Assembly: GCA_038237745.1 (NCBI GenBank)
Contig: JBBRYJ010000001.1
Coordinates: forward strand, 186,001-250,000
DNA length: 64,000 bases
Source of the DNA: DASQEH01 sp038237745
GTDB lineage: Bacteria; Actinomycetota; Actinomycetes; Propionibacteriales; Nocardioidaceae
Reading direction: 5' to 3'
Positions 24,594 through 32,990 of this stretch are shown one piece after another. The first letter of the stretch is position 1. Each line of letters begins with the position of its first letter. A model generated the notes under the pieces. It saw nothing but the letters and a program-made list of their open reading frames with translations. It did no database searches and was not told the DNA's origin. The translations under genes and the position numbers were made by a program.

Positions 24594-26756
24594 CTCGGCA
24601 AGCTCCTCACCGTCGCCTCGCCGCCGGATGCGTCGGGCCGCCACCATCGTCGCGACCAGAAGCAGAACGCCGAGTGCGGGCAGCCCGAGAAGCGCTGCCC
24701 GAGAGATCGGCTGGTAGGTCACGCTCAGCCGCCCTTTGCTGCCGGCCGGCAGGGTGACAGAGACCAAGATGCCACCGAGTGGCTTGACCTTGACCGGTTG
24801 GTCGTCGAGCATCGCTGTGTATCCCGGCCAGTAGAGGTCGCGGAAGACGAGGGTGGCACCTGCTGCGGTCTGCACGTCGTAGCTCTGGGACTCGTTCGTC
24901 TCCGAGACCGCGGAGATGTCGGCGGACCCGACGACCTCGCTGATCCTGCCGGCGACCGCCTCCGGCGACCGCTGGTACTCCACGAAGGCCTGCCCGCGGT
25001 CGACGACACGCCATACCGATCCGGCATGTGAGGCAAACGCCTGCTGGGCCTTGTCGCCGGCGACAACCACGGTCCGGTATCCGAGCAGGTCGATCCACGG
25101 TCGGCCGGTCTGCCTCTCCTGGTGGAACAGTGCCTCCACGATCTTCGGGCACGTCTCGCCCTGGGCGACCTCCACGCAGAACCGCGACGACCACTGCCTC
25201 TGGCGGATCGAGGAGTACCCCGGCGCGATCCTCGTGTCGGCGGTCAACCGCTGGAACGCACGGCCGACCCCGTCTCGGAACCACTCCTCTTGCACACCAA
25301 CGGGCGACCGCGGGTAGATCGCCAGGACGGGTCTCGCTGATGCGCCGAGGGAGAGACGACCCGGAGGTATCGTCGAGGGCGCATTCGCCTCCGCGGACTT
25401 CAGCGGGTTCAGGGCGAAGGCGAGCGTCGCGAGCAGCAGCGATCCCACCAGCGCCGCGACGCCCGCGAGTCCGACCCACTGCCTCGCGACCAGCCAGGTG
25501 ACCACAGCCACTCCCACGGCGGCCACTCCGACGCCGAGCACGCCGGCTGTGCCGGGGTCGCGGGCCCAGGTGAGCCACGCTGTTGCCACCAACGACGCCG
25601 CGACGCCCCACCCACGCTGGCGGGTGAACACGAGCCGGTTCGAGCAGGCCAGCGCCGCTACGGTGACGACGAAGAAGAGCTGCACCCCCGCCAGACTCCG
25701 GATCGGGTCCCTCAGCGGTCCGAACGTGCTGGGCGCCTGCGTCGCGAGCAGCATCAGGGCCGTCGCAACCGAGCCGGTCACCACCCCCGGTGTCCTGACC
25801 AGCGACGCGCGCCACGACAGCAGCCACAACACAGGTAACGCGAACCAGCCGGCGAAGTAGATGGGGATGTCGATCGAGTGCTGCGAGCCGAAGGTCAGCA
25901 GGTCCCCGTGAAGGTCCGGGGAGGCGAACGCGAGCATGTCGGCCAGGTTGCCCACGAGGAAGTTCGAGTTGCCGATCGACGTAGACCGGATGGTGTAGCC
26001 CGAGGCATGGGCGAGCGGGAGCACGGTCAGGACTGCCGGAACCATCCCGGCAAGGGCGGCCGACGCACGCAGGGCCAGCGGCACCGCCCACTCCCGGGTC
26101 GACCGCGACCGGTCACGGCACGCGAACGTCTCGGCTACGACACCGAAGGCCAGAGCGACGAAGACGATCCAGGTGGCCGGCCATCCCCCCGCGACCACCA
26201 AATAGGAGAAGACGGCGATGCCCACGCACCGACGGGCCGACACCTCACCGCACAGCGCCCACCACAGCCAGGGAATCCAGGCGATCGAGACGAGTCCTGG
26301 TATCCAGACCGGGCCTAGCCAGAAGAAGGCGAACCCCGACGTCGCGGTCGCGACACCGGCCAGTACTGCCCACGGCCCGCTCGCGTTCAGCCGCAGTGTG
26401 AGGGCGGTGGTCCCCCACGCGAAGACCACGAAGTAGAGGGCGGCCCACACGAAGCCGGCCAGAGCCAGGTCGTCGAAGTACGAGAGGAGGACCGCCACTG
26501 CCCAGTGAGTGGGCTCGTACAGCCCGTACTGGAGATCCAAAGAGAAGTTCCCGCCCGTCCCCAGGCTGGGGTCGATGCTCGGGAACTCCCCGTCGCGGAG
26601 CCGGCGCCCGATATCCATCACCGCAGGCACGTACTGGTTGCGCTTGTCCTCGTGGAACCAGTACATCGGCTCGACCAGCCTGAGCACGGCCAGCAGCACG
26701 ACCGTCGCGGCCACCGAGACCGACTGCCAGAGCAGCCTCCCCCGTGCACTGACCAT
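24522..26756 (-). CDS. YfhO-like GT-C membrane glycosyltransferase candidate
   Basis: A 744-residue protein with about 12-14 membrane helices and a C-terminal extracytoplasmic domain. The first outer loop has acidic residues (WFHEDKRNQYVP) where GT-C enzymes place their catalytic acid, followed by DPSLGTGGNFSLDLQYGLYEPTHW typical of YfhO. The C-terminal ATLVFRDLYWPGYTAMLDDQPV ... VTLPAG is the YfhO 'PGW ... vdG ... lpaG' module. It should use a polyprenyl-phosphate sugar outside the cell. The ATG lies two bases after the upstream SDR stop. Last gene of the GMC operon; the tail overlaps ubiA antiparallel. Confidence 0.82.
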   Translation of the reverse strand: MVSARGRLLWQSVSVAATVVLLAVLRLVEPMYWFHEDKRNQYVPAVMDIGRRLRDGEFPSIDPSLGTGGNFSLDLQYGLYEPTHWAVAVLLSYFDDLALAGFVWAALYFVVFAWGTTALTLRLNASGPWAVLAGVATATSGFAFFWLGPVWIPGLVSIAWIPWLWWALCGEVSARRCVGIAVFSYLVVAGGWPATWIVFVALAFGVVAETFACRDRSRSTREWAVPLALRASAALAGMVPAVLTVLPLAHASGYTIRSTSIGNSNFLVGNLADMLAFASPDLHGDLLTFGSQHSIDIPIYFAGWFALPVLWLLSWRASLVRTPGVVTGSVATALMLLATQAPSTFGPLRDPIRSLAGVQLFFVVTVAALACSNRLVFTRQRGWGVAASLVATAWLTWARDPGTAGVLGVGVAAVGVAVVTWLVARQWVGLAGVAALVGSLLLATLAFALNPLKSAEANAPSTIPPGRLSLGASARPVLAIYPRSPVGVQEEWFRDGVGRAFQRLTADTRIAPGYSSIRQRQWSSRFCVEVAQGETCPKIVEALFHQERQTGRPWIDLLGYRTVVVAGDKAQQAFASHAGSVWRVVDRGQAFVEYQRSPEAVAGRISEVVGSADISAVSETNESQSYDVQTAAGATLVFRDLYWPGYTAMLDDQPVKVKPLGGILVSVTLPAGSKGRLSVTYQPISRAALLGLPALGVLLLVATMVAARRIRRRGDGEELAESGDVDGDSDHDEPDHSQRLENPV

Positions 26757-26758
26757 GG

Positions 26759-27793
26759 TCAGCGCAGAACTTTCTTCGCAGCCTTCAAGACGCCCTGCTT
26801 GGCCGACCTGCGGTGGTGCGAGGCGTTGGCACCGCTGAGAGCCCGACGGTTCTGGATGAACCAGTCGTAGGAGTCCCTGAACGCCTCGTCGGTGGAGTAG
26901 GTCGCGGCCCATCCCAGCTCGCGCTTCGGCGCCGACAGGTCGAACCACAGCTCCTTGCTGTACATGATCCAGTGGTAGGGACCGAAGGGCGTGAGGCCGA
27001 GCGCCGCGGTCGCCTGCATCGCCTTGCTGGTCACCCCGATGGGGACGGACCGGACGTGCGCGCCGGTGCCGGCGTAGTCACACAGGTGCTGCACGGCCTC
27101 CCGCATCGTGCCGAACTCCTCCGCGCCGATGTTGTACACACCTGGGCCGCTGCGCTCCCCGGCGAGGATGCAGGCGGTGGCGAGGTCGTGCGCGTGGACG
27201 AACTGGTAGGTGTTGTCGCCCGATCCGAGCACCGGTACGGCTGCACCGTCGGCGATCCAGTCGAACAGGATGCCGAAGATCCCGAGCCGACCCAGCCCCA
27301 GGATCGTCCGGGGGCGCACGATGCTCACGTCCAGCCCCCGGCTCACCGCCGCACGGCAGAGAAGCTCCCCTTCGTACTTGGCCCGGCCGTACGCCTCGAC
27401 AGGAGTGGGCGAGGTATCGGCAAAAACCGGGTTGGACGCCGGCACACCGAACACGGCAGACGACGAGGTGTACACCACCTTGTGGACGCCCGCGTCCTCC
27501 GACTGCGTGAGCAGCGTGTTGGTGCCGCCCACGTTCACGCTCTGGAAGAGCGACTTGTCCTTCGCGAGAGGCACCTGTGCGACGTTGTGGTACACCACGT
27601 CCACCTCGTCCAGAGCACCTCTGACGTCCTGCGCAGACCGGATGTCACCGGTGGCGAACTCGACGTCGTCCGGACGGTCGTCGGCGTCCACGAGGTCGAG
27701 GACCCGGACCCGCTTCTCCCGGCTACGCAGCTCCGCGACCAGCAGTGAGCCGAAGTAGCCGCTCCCGCCGGTGACGAGGGACACCCCGCTCAC
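26759..27793 (-). CDS. NAD-dependent epimerase/dehydratase (extended SDR)
   Basis: Extended SDR of 344 residues: Rossmann motif TGGSGYFG at the N-terminus, catalytic Ser in YTSSSAVFG, and YGRAK as the YxxxK pair. RPRTILGLGRLGIF and NTYQFVHAHDLA give the substrate-side pattern of sugar-nucleotide or sterol-type SDRs. A basic tail (SHHRRSAKQGVLKAAKKVLR) could contact the membrane. The start is GTG 27793 with GGAG upstream; GTG 27784 is an alternative. It lies between a second SDR and the YfhO-like gene in one operon. The substrate is not identifiable; a polyprenyl-linked sugar is inferred from context. Confidence 0.85.
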   Translation of the reverse strand: MSGVSLVTGGSGYFGSLLVAELRSREKRVRVLDLVDADDRPDDVEFATGDIRSAQDVRGALDEVDVVYHNVAQVPLAKDKSLFQSVNVGGTNTLLTQSEDAGVHKVVYTSSSAVFGVPASNPVFADTSPTPVEAYGRAKYEGELLCRAAVSRGLDVSIVRPRTILGLGRLGIFGILFDWIADGAAVPVLGSGDNTYQFVHAHDLATACILAGERSGPGVYNIGAEEFGTMREAVQHLCDYAGTGAHVRSVPIGVTSKAMQATAALGLTPFGPYHWIMYSKELWFDLSAPKRELGWAATYSTDEAFRDSYDWFIQNRRALSGANASHHRRSAKQGVLKAAKKVLR

Positions 27794-27827
27794 AGCGCGC
27801 TCCAGGCGTCGTGCACCGTCATCGTCA

Positions 27828-28898
27828 TCAGATGTCGACCCCCTGCTCGAGACACCAGCGGATCGAGCGGCGCATGCCGTCCCGCAGGGTGGTCTTCGGG
27901 TCGTAACCGAGGACCTCCCGGGAGTGGGAGATGTCGCAGGCGATCGTCTTGTCCATCTCACCCAGGACGTGGAACTCCTGGTGGTAGATACCCCGCGCCT
28001 GCAGGACGCCGTCGACCCGCTCGGCGATCCGGCCGACGACGGCGGGCAGCGTGATCTGGCGGGACTTCACCTCGAACCCCTCGTCGCGCAGCGCATCCTT
28101 GACCGTGTCCAGCACCTCGCGCATGGCGTACGGCTCCGCGTCGGCGATCCAGAAGGCCCCACCTCCGGCATCCGGGTGCCGCTCGGCGAGGGCCACTCCC
28201 TGCACCAGGTTGTCGACGTACACCATCGACCGGCGCTGGGACCCGTCGCCCAGCATGGGGAACCGGCCGGTGCGGACCAGCCGGAAGAACGTCGTCTGGC
28301 GAAGCGGCTGCCAGGGGCCGTAGAACCATGGAGGCCGTACGACGACGGTCTCCAGACCGGCTGGGTCGTGCGCCTCGCGGACCTGCTGCTCGGCCAGCAT
28401 CTTCGACCTGCCATATCCCATGTAGGGGTTGTACGGCTCGTCGTGGCGGAACTCATCGGTCGTCGCCGCGTTGGTACCGAACGGCGAGTTGGAGGACACG
28501 TGCACCATCCGCCGTGCGCCCGAGGCCCGCGCAGCCGCCAGCATCTGCGCCGTGCCGCCGGTGTTGATTCGCTCGAAGTCGGCGACCTTGGCAGGGTGGA
28601 TGACACCCGCGGCGTGCACGACAGAGGCGCCTTGCGCGTCGGCCAGAAGCCGCTTTGCCACGTCAGGCTCCGCCACGTCGCCGACGTGTATCTCGGCACG
28701 CGGCAGGACTGCCGCCACCGCCTCGACGTCGCCCGGCGACGCGACGAGCGCACGCACAACGCCGGAGCGTGCCACCGGGCCGAGGGCCGTCCCATCGACC
28801 TCCGGCCCGGCGGCGATCGCCGCGAGGTATGCCCGTCCGAACCAGCCACTGGCACCGGTGACGACGGTGAGGTTCGCCTCGGCCAGCTGCTCTGTCAT
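27828..28898 (-). CDS. NAD-dependent epimerase/dehydratase (extended SDR)
   Basis: A 356-residue extended SDR, with TGASGWFG, HVSSNSPFG for the catalytic Ser, and YGRSK as YxxxK. RPPWFYGP and RSMVYVDNLVQG resemble the 3-beta-hydroxysteroid dehydrogenase-like branch. ATG 28898 overlaps the GMC oxidoreductase stop (ATGA), so a flavoenzyme and a nicotinamide enzyme are made as a coupled pair, the combination DprE1/DprE2 use for C2' epimerisation of decaprenyl-phosphoribose. That functional parallel is inference; sequence alone only shows an NAD(P)-dependent oxidoreductase. Confidence 0.85.
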   Translation of the reverse strand: MTEQLAEANLTVVTGASGWFGRAYLAAIAAGPEVDGTALGPVARSGVVRALVASPGDVEAVAAVLPRAEIHVGDVAEPDVAKRLLADAQGASVVHAAGVIHPAKVADFERINTGGTAQMLAAARASGARRMVHVSSNSPFGTNAATTDEFRHDEPYNPYMGYGRSKMLAEQQVREAHDPAGLETVVVRPPWFYGPWQPLRQTTFFRLVRTGRFPMLGDGSQRRSMVYVDNLVQGVALAERHPDAGGGAFWIADAEPYAMREVLDTVKDALRDEGFEVKSRQITLPAVVGRIAERVDGVLQARGIYHQEFHVLGEMDKTIACDISHSREVLGYDPKTTLRDGMRRSIRWCLEQGVDI

Positions 28899-30364
28899 GT
28901 CGTCTCCGAGTGTGTGGTGCCACCGGTACGCCCGTGGCGTGCTAGGAACTCGTCGATGTTGCGGTGGGCGACGGCCATCAGAGTCCCCTGTGGGTTGATG
29001 CCGGGAGCCCACGGCAGTAGCGACGCGTCGTTGACGCGCAGGTTGGTGACTCCGTGCACCCGTCCGAACGAGTCCGCCCCCGCCTTGTCGGTGTCCTCGC
29101 CCATCGGAACCGTCCCGGTCAAGTGGACGGTCATCACGCTTGCGGCCGCCGACTTGAATGCCGCCGTCGCCGCTGCCGCGCTGATCTTGTCGCTCACCCG
29201 CGGCGCCCTGGCAAACGAGGGGTAGACCGCGGAGGCACCCGCTGCGAGCATCAGGTGCATGAGCCGGGCCAGCCCGCTGCGAAGCCTTTCGCCGTCCTGA
29301 GCGGTGAGGCGGTAGGTCACGAGGGGATCCCTGAACCCTCTCAGCGCCGTCACCCGACCGCGCCCCTGGCTCTGGATGGCGGCGTAGTACACGGTCTGTC
29401 GGCGCCAGTTGGCGACGGCGGGACGAAACTCCGGCCAGTTCTCCGACAGGGCAAGGGCGATCAGCGCTGGTCGGCTGGCGGAGCCACCGAAGCTGAGCCA
29501 GGAGCCGAACTCCTTGATCTGGTAGGTCGGCAGATCCTCTGGCACATTGACCTCGGCGTCGAACTCGGCGACCACCTTGACCGTCGGGTGGACTGACAGG
29601 TTCCTCCCGATGTTGCGTCGTAGGCCGCTGCGCTGAAGCAGCGCGGGAGTCTGGGTAGCGCCGCCGCACACGAAGACATGGTCGGCGACGACCCGCTCGT
29701 GATGCTCGACCCGCCCCTCACGACGCTCGATCTCGACCGCACCGACCCGGTGGCCGGTGGTGACCAGCCGCCGTACCGTGGCACTGGTCCAGATCTGGGC
29801 ACCGGCCTTCGTCGCGGCTGGGAGATAGGTGCGTGTCATGGACTGCTTGTCGGCCCTGATCGACCCGCTGACGTGGCGGTACCTGGCCCAGCGCGGCACG
29901 TCGAATCCGCTCCACCCCAGGTGATCAGCTCCGCGTCTCAACAGCTCCGAAGGCGCCGGAAGCTCGTTGGACGGCCAGGGCGCGACGCTGAGCTCACGCT
30001 CCACGTAGTCGTGGTAGCCGGCCAGGACCGGGGCGGTGAGCCCGTCGATCGCGAAGCTGCGGCTCCATTGGCTCAGCAAGTCGGGCGATGGGCGGTGGTA
30101 GAGACCGGAGTTGACCTCGCTACCGCCACCGGCTCCGCATCCCTCGGTGTAGGCGACCGACGGCCGGCCGAGGGCGACCGTGAGCCCGCTGTTGCGGTAC
30201 TGGCGCTGCATCTGGTCGACGGAGTACGACTCGACCGAGCCCGTCTCGACCCAGTCACCCTCCTCGACGACGAGGACGTCGAGCCCGGCCTCGGCCAGCA
30301 CCCGAGCGGTTACCGCCCCGCCCGGACCGGATCCGACCACGAGGGCGTCGACGTGCCGGCTCAC
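28895..30364 (-). CDS. GMC-family FAD-dependent oxidoreductase
   Basis: A 489-residue flavoenzyme. The N-terminal FAD motif is DALVVGSGPGGAVTA with the ribose-binding acid in VVEEGD, then GCGAGGGSEVNSGLYHR, and the GMC C-terminal domain HLTGTVPMG ... VNDASLLPWAPGINPQGTLMAVAHR, where the His and Asn are the likely active-site pair. It would oxidise an alcohol carbon of a sugar, sterol or similar substrate. There is no Tat or Sec signal, so it is cytoplasmic. GTG 30364 overlaps the small upstream gene (GTGA); a longer frame upstream is that gene's shadow. In this operon a polyprenyl-phosphate pentose is the most attractive substrate. Confidence 0.88.
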   Translation of the reverse strand: MSRHVDALVVGSGPGGAVTARVLAEAGLDVLVVEEGDWVETGSVESYSVDQMQRQYRNSGLTVALGRPSVAYTEGCGAGGGSEVNSGLYHRPSPDLLSQWSRSFAIDGLTAPVLAGYHDYVERELSVAPWPSNELPAPSELLRRGADHLGWSGFDVPRWARYRHVSGSIRADKQSMTRTYLPAATKAGAQIWTSATVRRLVTTGHRVGAVEIERREGRVEHHERVVADHVFVCGGATQTPALLQRSGLRRNIGRNLSVHPTVKVVAEFDAEVNVPEDLPTYQIKEFGSWLSFGGSASRPALIALALSENWPEFRPAVANWRRQTVYYAAIQSQGRGRVTALRGFRDPLVTYRLTAQDGERLRSGLARLMHLMLAAGASAVYPSFARAPRVSDKISAAAATAAFKSAAASVMTVHLTGTVPMGEDTDKAGADSFGRVHGVTNLRVNDASLLPWAPGINPQGTLMAVAHRNIDEFLARHGRTGGTTHSETT

Positions 30365-30738
30365 GAGTCCCGTGCCGGCCGGTTGCGGCTCTCGAAGACC
30401 CCGACCAGGCCCAGACCCCGCGTGAGGCGGCTGAACTCCCCGAGGATCGGCAGCGGGACCGCCGCGACCCTTGCGGCCAGCTCCGACTGCCGACCCAGGT
30501 CGAGGCTGCGGTAGGGCGAGCGACCGAGCAGGCTGAGAGCGGCGTACACGGCCCCCGAGGCCAGCCTCACCCCGGCCCGGGTCACGTCCGGCATGGCCGA
30601 CACGCTGTCGTCGACGTAGCGGGCCGCGGCCTCCCGTTCGGCTGGTGAGGAGTCGGGAAGGTCGTGGGCCAGGAGGGCCGTCGCCACGAGCGCCGGGATC
30701 GAGTACCCCCGGGTCGGCTCGGTGTCGGGTCGGCTCAC
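30361..30738 (-). CDS. small GMC-associated protein (gluconate 2-dehydrogenase subunit 3-like)
   Basis: Helical 125-residue protein heading the operon and coupled to the GMC gene by a four-base overlap. Small proteins of the gluconate 2-dehydrogenase subunit 3 or DUF5987 type commonly accompany GMC oxidoreductases, and this one has a similar size and a helix-rich pattern (IPALVATALLAHDLP ... AAARYVDDSVSAMPDVTRAG). It lacks a Tat signal, unlike many subunit 3 proteins, so the family call is soft. The start is a GTG six bases after TAGCCT. Confidence 0.6.
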   Translation of the reverse strand: MSRPDTEPTRGYSIPALVATALLAHDLPDSSPAEREAAARYVDDSVSAMPDVTRAGVRLASGAVYAALSLLGRSPYRSLDLGRQSELAARVAAVPLPILGEFSRLTRGLGLVGVFESRNRPARDS

Positions 30739-30744
30739 CCGACG

Positions 30745-30754
30745 AGGCTACACT
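30745..30754. promoter_or_regulatory. bidirectional leaderless promoter core (GMC operon / GtrA-maf)
   Basis: AGGCTACACT holds TAGCCT on minus (30750-30745, six bases before GTG 30738) and TACACT on plus (30749-30754, eight bases before GTG 30763). They share the TA step. The start codons are only 24 bases apart. Confidence 0.7.
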
Positions 30755-30762
30755 CCGGCCAG

Positions 30763-31185
30763 GTGAGCTCAGATCACGTGACGCGCCGACGTGACGCGGC
30801 TCATCACCAGGCGCTGAGGTTTCTCGCGGTCGGTGCCACGACGGTCGCCATCGACTTCGTCGTCTACCAGTCGCTGCACCTGCTCGACGTGCCTCTGACA
30901 CCGGCCAAGACGACCAGCTTCGTCGTCGCCACGGTCTTCGCCTACCTGTTCAACCGCAGCTTCACCTTCGGCGCAAGAGGCGGGCGCCGGTCTGCCGTGC
31001 TGTTCGTCGGGCTCTACACCTGCACCCTCGTCGTCAACGTCGCGGTCAACGCCATCGGTCTGCACGTCTTCCCGGCCGGGCGCCTTCACCTCGTGGCTGC
31101 TTTCCTGGTCGCCCAGCTCGTCTCGTCGACGATCAACTTCGTCGGCATGCGCTCCGTGGTCTTCGCCGACCGGGGTCAGGTGTGA
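30763..31185 (+). CDS. GtrA family membrane protein
   Basis: A 140-residue four-helix GtrA protein: RFLAVGATTVAIDFVVYQ, ATVFAYLFNRSFTFG and INFVGMRSVVFA. Mycobacterial Rv3789, a GtrA member, works with the decaprenyl-phospho-arabinose pathway; here the gene is divergent from the GMC-SDR operon and shares its promoter core, so handling the same lipid-linked sugar is likely. The start is GTG 30763 (GTG 30778 is possible); the longer reading crosses the opposite gene and is rejected. The maf GTG overlaps its stop. Confidence 0.88.
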   Translation: MSSDHVTRRRDAAHHQALRFLAVGATTVAIDFVVYQSLHLLDVPLTPAKTTSFVVATVFAYLFNRSFTFGARGGRRSAVLFVGLYTCTLVVNVAVNAIGLHVFPAGRLHLVAAFLVAQLVSSTINFVGMRSVVFADRGQV

Positions 31186-31871
31186 GAGTCCGGGTGGTTC
31201 TCGCCTCTGCGTCACCGGCAAGACTTCGGACCCTACGCAGTGCGGGTATCGACCCAGAGGTCGTCGTGTCGGGCGTCGACGAGTCGACTGTCTCTGAACC
31301 CGACCCGGCTCGTCTGGCGCTGCGACTCGCCGAGCTCAAGGGGAGGGCGGTACTCGACAGCCGTGCAGTGGCAGGCTCCCTTGACCGGGTCGTCGTGGTC
31401 GGATGCGACTCCGTCTTCGAGTTCCGGGGCGATCCGTACGGCAAGCCCGGGTCGCCTCCCGAGGCGCGGCGACGGCTTGCCGACCTGAGCGGAAAGTCGG
31501 GCGCCCTTCATACCGGTCACTTCGTGGGGGATGCGTCCACGGGTGCCCATCTGCTCCGGGGGGCGCGCACGGTTGTCCACTTCGCCGCCATGACGGCAGC
31601 GGAGATCGACGCGTACGTCGCCACCGGGGAACCGTTGCAGGTCGCAGGAGGCTTCACGATCGACGGCCTTGCGGGGGCGTTCGTCGAAGGTGTCGAGGGC
31701 GACCCCCACAACGTCGTCGGTATCTCGCTGCCGCTTCTGCGGACGATGTTCGTCGAGCTCGAGATCTCGTGGACTGACCTGTGGGCGCCGGCGCAGCATG
31801 CACCGGCCCCGAAGACCTCACTCGACGGGCAGGCCGAGCCCTCTCGCGATGACCATTCGCTGGACCTCTGA
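31182..31871 (+). CDS. maf: Maf-like nucleoside triphosphate pyrophosphatase
   Basis: House-cleaning enzyme hydrolysing dTTP/UTP or modified nucleotides to the monophosphate. LASASPARLRTL carries the S-x-S-P-x-R phosphate-binding loop, VVGCDSVFEF the conserved Asp, and YGKPGSPPEARRRL and GGFTIDGLAGAFVEGVEGDPHNVVG the remaining family motifs. At 229 residues it is slightly long because of a polar tail whose last 54 bases overlap the opposing acyl-CoA dehydrogenase gene. Same order as Rv3282. Confidence 0.93.
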   Translation: MRVRVVLASASPARLRTLRSAGIDPEVVVSGVDESTVSEPDPARLALRLAELKGRAVLDSRAVAGSLDRVVVVGCDSVFEFRGDPYGKPGSPPEARRRLADLSGKSGALHTGHFVGDASTGAHLLRGARTVVHFAAMTAAEIDAYVATGEPLQVAGGFTIDGLAGAFVEGVEGDPHNVVGISLPLLRTMFVELEISWTDLWAPAQHAPAPKTSLDGQAEPSRDDHSLDL

Positions 31872-32990
31872 GGTCCCTTCGCCGATCTCGAGCACCTTCG
31901 CGTCGCGGTAGAAGCGCGCCACCGGGTACTCCTCCATGAAGCCGTACCCTCCGAAGACCTGGGTCGCGATCCGGGTCGCGGTGACGGCTGCCTCCGTGGA
32001 GTACAGCTTGGCGACCGCCGCCGCCTGCCGGAACTCGGTGGTCGGGCGGCCGGAGTCCTTGAGGGCTGCGGCTCGGTAGGTCAGTCCGCGTGCCGCCTCC
32101 GCCATCACCTGGAGGTCGGCGATCTGGAAAGCGACGCCCTGCTTGGCCCCGATGGGGACGGAGAACGTGGTGCGCTCACCGGCGTACTGCACAGACATGT
32201 CGAGACACGCCTGGATGCAGCCCACCGCGAGAGCGGCGATCGCCACCCTGCCGTCGTCGAGGGTGGCGAGGAACTGAGCGAACCCGCGCCCACGCGTGCC
32301 CAGCAGGTTCGCCTCGGGCACATGGACGTCGCTGAAGCTCAGCGGGTGGGTGTCGCTGGCATGCCACCCGAGCTTGTCGTACGCCGGTTCGACGACGAAC
32401 CCTGCGGTGCCGGAGGGGATGATGATGGTCGACACCTCGGCGCGCCCGTCCGGGCGCTCGCCGGTACGTGCCGTGACTGTGACCAGCGACGTGATCTCGG
32501 AGCCCGAGTTGGTGATGAACTGCTTCGAGCCGGTGACCACCCACTCACCGTCCTCGAGCGTCGCCCTGGTCGAGGTCGCTCCGGCGTCCGATCCCGCACC
32601 CGGCTCGGTGAGCCCGAAGCCCGCCAACGCGTTGCCGGCGACCAGGTCCGGCAGCCACGTCTTACGCTGCTCGTCGGTGCCGAACGTCAGGATCGGGTTG
32701 ATACCTAGTCCGACGGCGGCCTCGAGGGTGATTCCCATCGACTGGTCGACCCGACCGACCTCCTCGATGGCCAGACACAGGCTGGTGAAGTCGCCGTCGG
32801 CGCCTGCACCGCCGTACTCCTCGGGTGCTGTGATCCCGAACAACCCAAGCTCGCCCATGGCGCGCACGGTGTCGACGGGGAAGTGGTGGTCCCTGTCCCA
32901 TCGTGCGGCGTGGGGTGCGATCTCCGACTCTGCGAAGTCGCGCACGACGAGCCGGAAGTCCTCGTGCTCCTCGGACAGGACCGCGCTCAT
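31818..32990 (-). CDS. acyl-CoA dehydrogenase
   Basis: FAD enzyme of 390 residues oxidising acyl-CoA to trans-2-enoyl-CoA. FGLTEPGAGSDAG and WVVTGSKQFITNSG form the FAD/substrate region, KQGVAFQIADLQVMA the dimer/ETF side, and the catalytic Glu lies in KVLEIGEGTSEVQRMVIAR. It is similar to FadE25 (Rv3274c), which lies in the same chromosomal region in mycobacteria. ATG 32990 overlaps the methyltransferase stop; a frame extending farther upstream is that gene's shadow. Confidence 0.93.
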   Translation of the reverse strand: MSAVLSEEHEDFRLVVRDFAESEIAPHAARWDRDHHFPVDTVRAMGELGLFGITAPEEYGGAGADGDFTSLCLAIEEVGRVDQSMGITLEAAVGLGINPILTFGTDEQRKTWLPDLVAGNALAGFGLTEPGAGSDAGATSTRATLEDGEWVVTGSKQFITNSGSEITSLVTVTARTGERPDGRAEVSTIIIPSGTAGFVVEPAYDKLGWHASDTHPLSFSDVHVPEANLLGTRGRGFAQFLATLDDGRVAIAALAVGCIQACLDMSVQYAGERTTFSVPIGAKQGVAFQIADLQVMAEAARGLTYRAAALKDSGRPTTEFRQAAAVAKLYSTEAAVTATRIATQVFGGYGFMEEYPVARFYRDAKVLEIGEGTSEVQRMVIARGLGLPVE

